Positions 61,729-64,000 of a stretch of 64,000 nucleotides of DNA are shown piece after piece. The notes beneath the pieces were generated by a model. The model worked only from the letters and a program-made list of their open reading frames with translations, was not told the DNA's origin and made no database searches. The stretch spans positions 40,591-104,590 of the forward strand of contig CAYOPZ010000006.1 of assembly GCA_964406005.1 (NCBI GenBank), given 5' to 3'. This stretch comes from CAYOPZ01 sp964406005. GTDB taxonomy: Bacteria; Bacteroidota; Bacteroidia; Bacteroidales; SM23-62. Position numbers and translations under genes: made by a program. The first letter of the stretch is position 1. The number at the start of each line of letters is the position of its first letter.

Positions 61729-64000
61729 TTATTCGTACCGGAGTGAGTCAACCGGATTCCTGCTGGCCACGCGCCAGGAATGATAACTGACGGTTGTCAG
61801 TGCAACGGCCAGAGCGATCAGTCCCGCAACCAAAAACACCCAGTATGGCATATCGATACGGTATGCATAGCCCTGCAGCCATTTATTGGTCAGTATCCAG
61901 GAGATCGGCCAGGCAATCAGAATGGAAAACAGCACCCATTTCGAGAATTGTTTCGAGAGCTGGAACTGAACCTTAAGGGCTGTGGATCCCATGGCTTTGC
62001 GTATCCCGATCTCCTTCGTTTTCTGGTTGGCAGTGAATGCAGCCAGTCCCAAAAGACCCAGGCAGGCAATGATGACGGCAAATATTGAAAACAGGATAAA
62101 CATTTTCCTGGCGCGTGCCTCTTTTTTGAACAGGAGATCGAAATCATCATCCAGGAAACTGTATTCGAAGGGATAATTATTCGTATGTTCCTGCCAGAGA
62201 TCCTCGATCCGGGAGATCGTTTCAAAATAATCGGACGATTTCAGTTTAATGTTAACATATTCCGCATACCAGAGGATATCGTCGCGGAGCGGATAGAGTA
62301 TCCATTTTTCAACCTCCTGGCCCATGTGTGCGAAATAAAAATCCTTAACGATCCCGATTACCCGGTAATCAATGCTGTCGACGGCTGGTGAGGGGGAATC
62401 GTCAAATACGATCTGTGAACTGTCCGGCCTTGCACACCGCCTGGCTGCTGTTTCATTCATGATCGCAGTATACTGATCGGATGCCAGGTTTTTATCAAAG
62501 AACCTTCCCTTCACCAGCCTGAGTCCCATTACCTGCGGATAATCCATATCCCCCCAGGCGACGAATAAGGAGGGAGACACATGCTGGGGATCCCCCTTAA
62601 TATGATGCCCCTGGTCGTTGTGGTGCCTTGCCGGGGTATTGAGGGAATAGGAAACGGACAGGATTTCGGGAAATTCCAGAAGTTGTTCCTTGAATACCGG
62701 ATGATTTTCTCCCAGTCCTCCCGCCCTGTGCAGTACCAGTACCCTTTCCTTGTCGAATCCCAGATCCGTATTCTGCATAAATCTTAATTGCTGGTTGACG
62801 ATGATCGTTCCAATCAAAAAAATGATGCAGATGCTGAACTGGAACAACACCAGGATATTCCTCAGCCAGTATCCTCCCTTTTTCTGCCGTTCCGATAATA
62901 CGCCTTTGAGAACCAGAACCGGTTTGAATTTTGACAGCAGCAATGCGGGGTAGAAGCCGGCCAAAAAGGCGAGGAGAATAGTGAAAACGATCATTCCCGG
63001 GATGATCAGCGGGTGACTGAAATAATCGATTGTGATTGTTTTCTCAGTAAATTCATTGAATTGGGGGATAAGCAATTCCACCAGCAGCATGCCCAGGCAG
63101 AACCCCACCAGGCTCAGCAGGAAGGATTCTACAAGATACTGCTGTACGAGTCCCCTTCGCGACGCCCCCAGAACCTTCCGTATTCCCACCTCCCTTGACC
63201 GGGCGGCAGCCATTGCCGTTGAAAGGTTCATGTAATTTATACATGCAATCAGCAGGATTATCAGTCCCACACCACTCATTATATATATAAACGATCTGGT
63301 GCCCTGTGCCTCCGTTATCATCTTGCTCAGGTGCACGTCCTTCAGCGGCATCAGGAAGAATTTATATTTGTTTCCCTGTTCGAAGAATTCCTGGATGGTT
63401 ATGCCCGATTCCTTCTTGATATAGGGACCCAGATACCGTACGATGAAATCATCGAATTTTGACTCCAGTTCATCGGGATCCCGGCCTTCTTTGAGTAACA
63501 GGTAGCTCATGAAAGTATGGTTGAACCAGGAAAGCTCCGTTGCATACGTGCCGTAGGTGGCCATGGAATACATAACATCAAAATAGAAATGCGACTGTTT
63601 CGGCTGATCGGCAACCACTCCCGTAATTTCAAAATCCCGGTCCCGTTCGGGGTACCTCAGGATTTTTCCCATCGGGTCCTCATCACCGAAGTATTTTTTT
63701 GCCGTTGATTCGGTGATCACCATGGTCCGGGGACGGGTAAGAGCGGTCCTGGGATCTCCCTGGATGAAAGGGATGGTGAAGACGTCAAAGACCGATGAAT
63801 CGGCCACGACAACGAATTTCTCAGCGAACTTCTTCTCCTGGTATTCGAAGATGTGCTCTTGGTACCAAAGGGCCATTCTTACGTAATTTTCAATTTCGGG
63901 ATAATCCCGCATCATGGCAGGGGCCATGGGCGGTGTCGTCCACCCCGATTTGTAATCATAACCTTCCCACCTTCCTTCCCGGCAGACCATGAAGATCCTG
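61729..64000 (-). CDS. FtsX/MacB-type ABC permease, third paralog (5' end outside window)
   Basis: 757 residues are visible; the frame remains open to base 64000, so the N-terminal membrane helix is cut off. The layout matches the permeases at 25914 and 49518: MacB-like domain with FGDEDPMGKILRYP, membrane helices, RSREVGIRKVLGASRRG after the first set, NQKTKEIGIRKAMGST in the second, and the ending NPVDSLRYE. The promoter region and any NtrC-type neighbour would lie to the right of the window. Confidence 0.9.
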   Translation of the reverse strand, partial: RIFMVCREGRWEGYDYKSGWTTPPMAPAMMRDYPEIENYVRMALWYQEHIFEYQEKKFAEKFVVVADSSVFDVFTIPFIQGDPRTALTRPRTMVITESTAKKYFGDEDPMGKILRYPERDRDFEITGVVADQPKQSHFYFDVMYSMATYGTYATELSWFNHTFMSYLLLKEGRDPDELESKFDDFIVRYLGPYIKKESGITIQEFFEQGNKYKFFLMPLKDVHLSKMITEAQGTRSFIYIMSGVGLIILLIACINYMNLSTAMAAARSREVGIRKVLGASRRGLVQQYLVESFLLSLVGFCLGMLLVELLIPQFNEFTEKTITIDYFSHPLIIPGMIVFTILLAFLAGFYPALLLSKFKPVLVLKGVLSERQKKGGYWLRNILVLFQFSICIIFLIGTIIVNQQLRFMQNTDLGFDKERVLVLHRAGGLGENHPVFKEQLLEFPEILSVSYSLNTPARHHNDQGHHIKGDPQHVSPSLFVAWGDMDYPQVMGLRLVKGRFFDKNLASDQYTAIMNETAARRCARPDSSQIVFDDSPSPAVDSIDYRVIGIVKDFYFAHMGQEVEKWILYPLRDDILWYAEYVNIKLKSSDYFETISRIEDLWQEHTNNYPFEYSFLDDDFDLLFKKEARARKMFILFSIFAVIIACLGLLGLAAFTANQKTKEIGIRKAMGSTALKVQFQLSKQFSKWVLFSILIAWPISWILTNKWLQGYAYRIDMPYWVFLVAGLIALAVALTTVSYHSWRVASRNPVDSLRYE

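Noticed and set aside
1..64000. CRISPR arrays, retrons or rRNA genes
   Set aside because: No regularly spaced repeats, reverse transcriptase motifs or rRNA sequence were seen in the window.

Overview
The window looks like a bacterial chromosome segment from the phylum Bacteroidetes (Bacteroidota). Three proteins carry C-terminal sorting domains or folds typical of that phylum (two type IX secretion sorting domains, one PorT-like barrel). Several promoters match the Bacteroidetes -7 motif TAnnTTTG, and DnaG, the sirtuin and the FtsX-type permeases have forms common in this phylum. A finer placement is not supported by sequence reading alone.

Bases 1 to about 9182 are the right end of an integrated genomic island, visibly richer in A/T than the rest. 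From left to right it holds a HerA-like ATPase (cut by the window edge), a SIR2-domain NADase-like protein, HsdS, HsdM and a small XRE regulator, all on the minus strand in one tight operon. This is a type I restriction-modification operon with a SIR2-HerA defence pair built in; the restriction subunit hsdR is not in the window. Then come a 48-residue ORF, an ankyrin-repeat protein, a short tyrosine recombinase, a RadC-like JAMM protein, a coiled-coil protein and a full-length tyrosine integrase. The island ends in a 3' fragment of a tRNA-Met gene (anticodon CAT) followed by a chromosomal terminator, so this is the right attachment junction; the intact tRNA should lie to the left of the window.

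Bases 9240 to 14400 form a TetR-controlled envelope export locus: TetR regulator, MMPL/RND transporter, LolA-like lipoprotein-sorting protein and an outer-membrane barrel. Three copies of a 25-bp spaced palindrome mark the TetR operator. Bases 14430 to 25870 hold a type IX cargo protein, a TetR-ABC exporter operon, a beta-helix protein, a Tat-exported aldo/keto reductase, ClpB, Hsp20 and CorA.

Bases 25900 to 31214 and 46622 to 51990 are two paralogous modules. Each has an NtrC-type response regulator, a PAS-containing histidine kinase (overlapping it by 11 bp in both cases) and a divergently transcribed FtsX/MacB-type permease of about 800 residues. In each intergenic region I see a sigma-54-like -24/-12 promoter in front of the permease and a pair of enhancer-like repeats exactly 22 bp apart, with different repeat sequences in the two modules. 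A third permease runs off the right edge, and a decayed permease remnant lies at 41448-41628. Hsp20 also has a sigma-54-like promoter preceded by palindromes.

The remainder is mostly housekeeping: a periplasmic-type molybdenum hydroxylase operon with an XdhC-MobA fusion, a DUF3160 type IX cargo, a PurF-like protein whose N-terminal catalytic cysteine is serine, an Lrp regulator, an unusual class II tRNA-like RNA with a 76-nt variable region, DnaG, ComF, IspD, a CPBP protease-epimerase-SDR operon, universal stress protein, ROK kinase, a Big_5 lipoprotein and Lgt.
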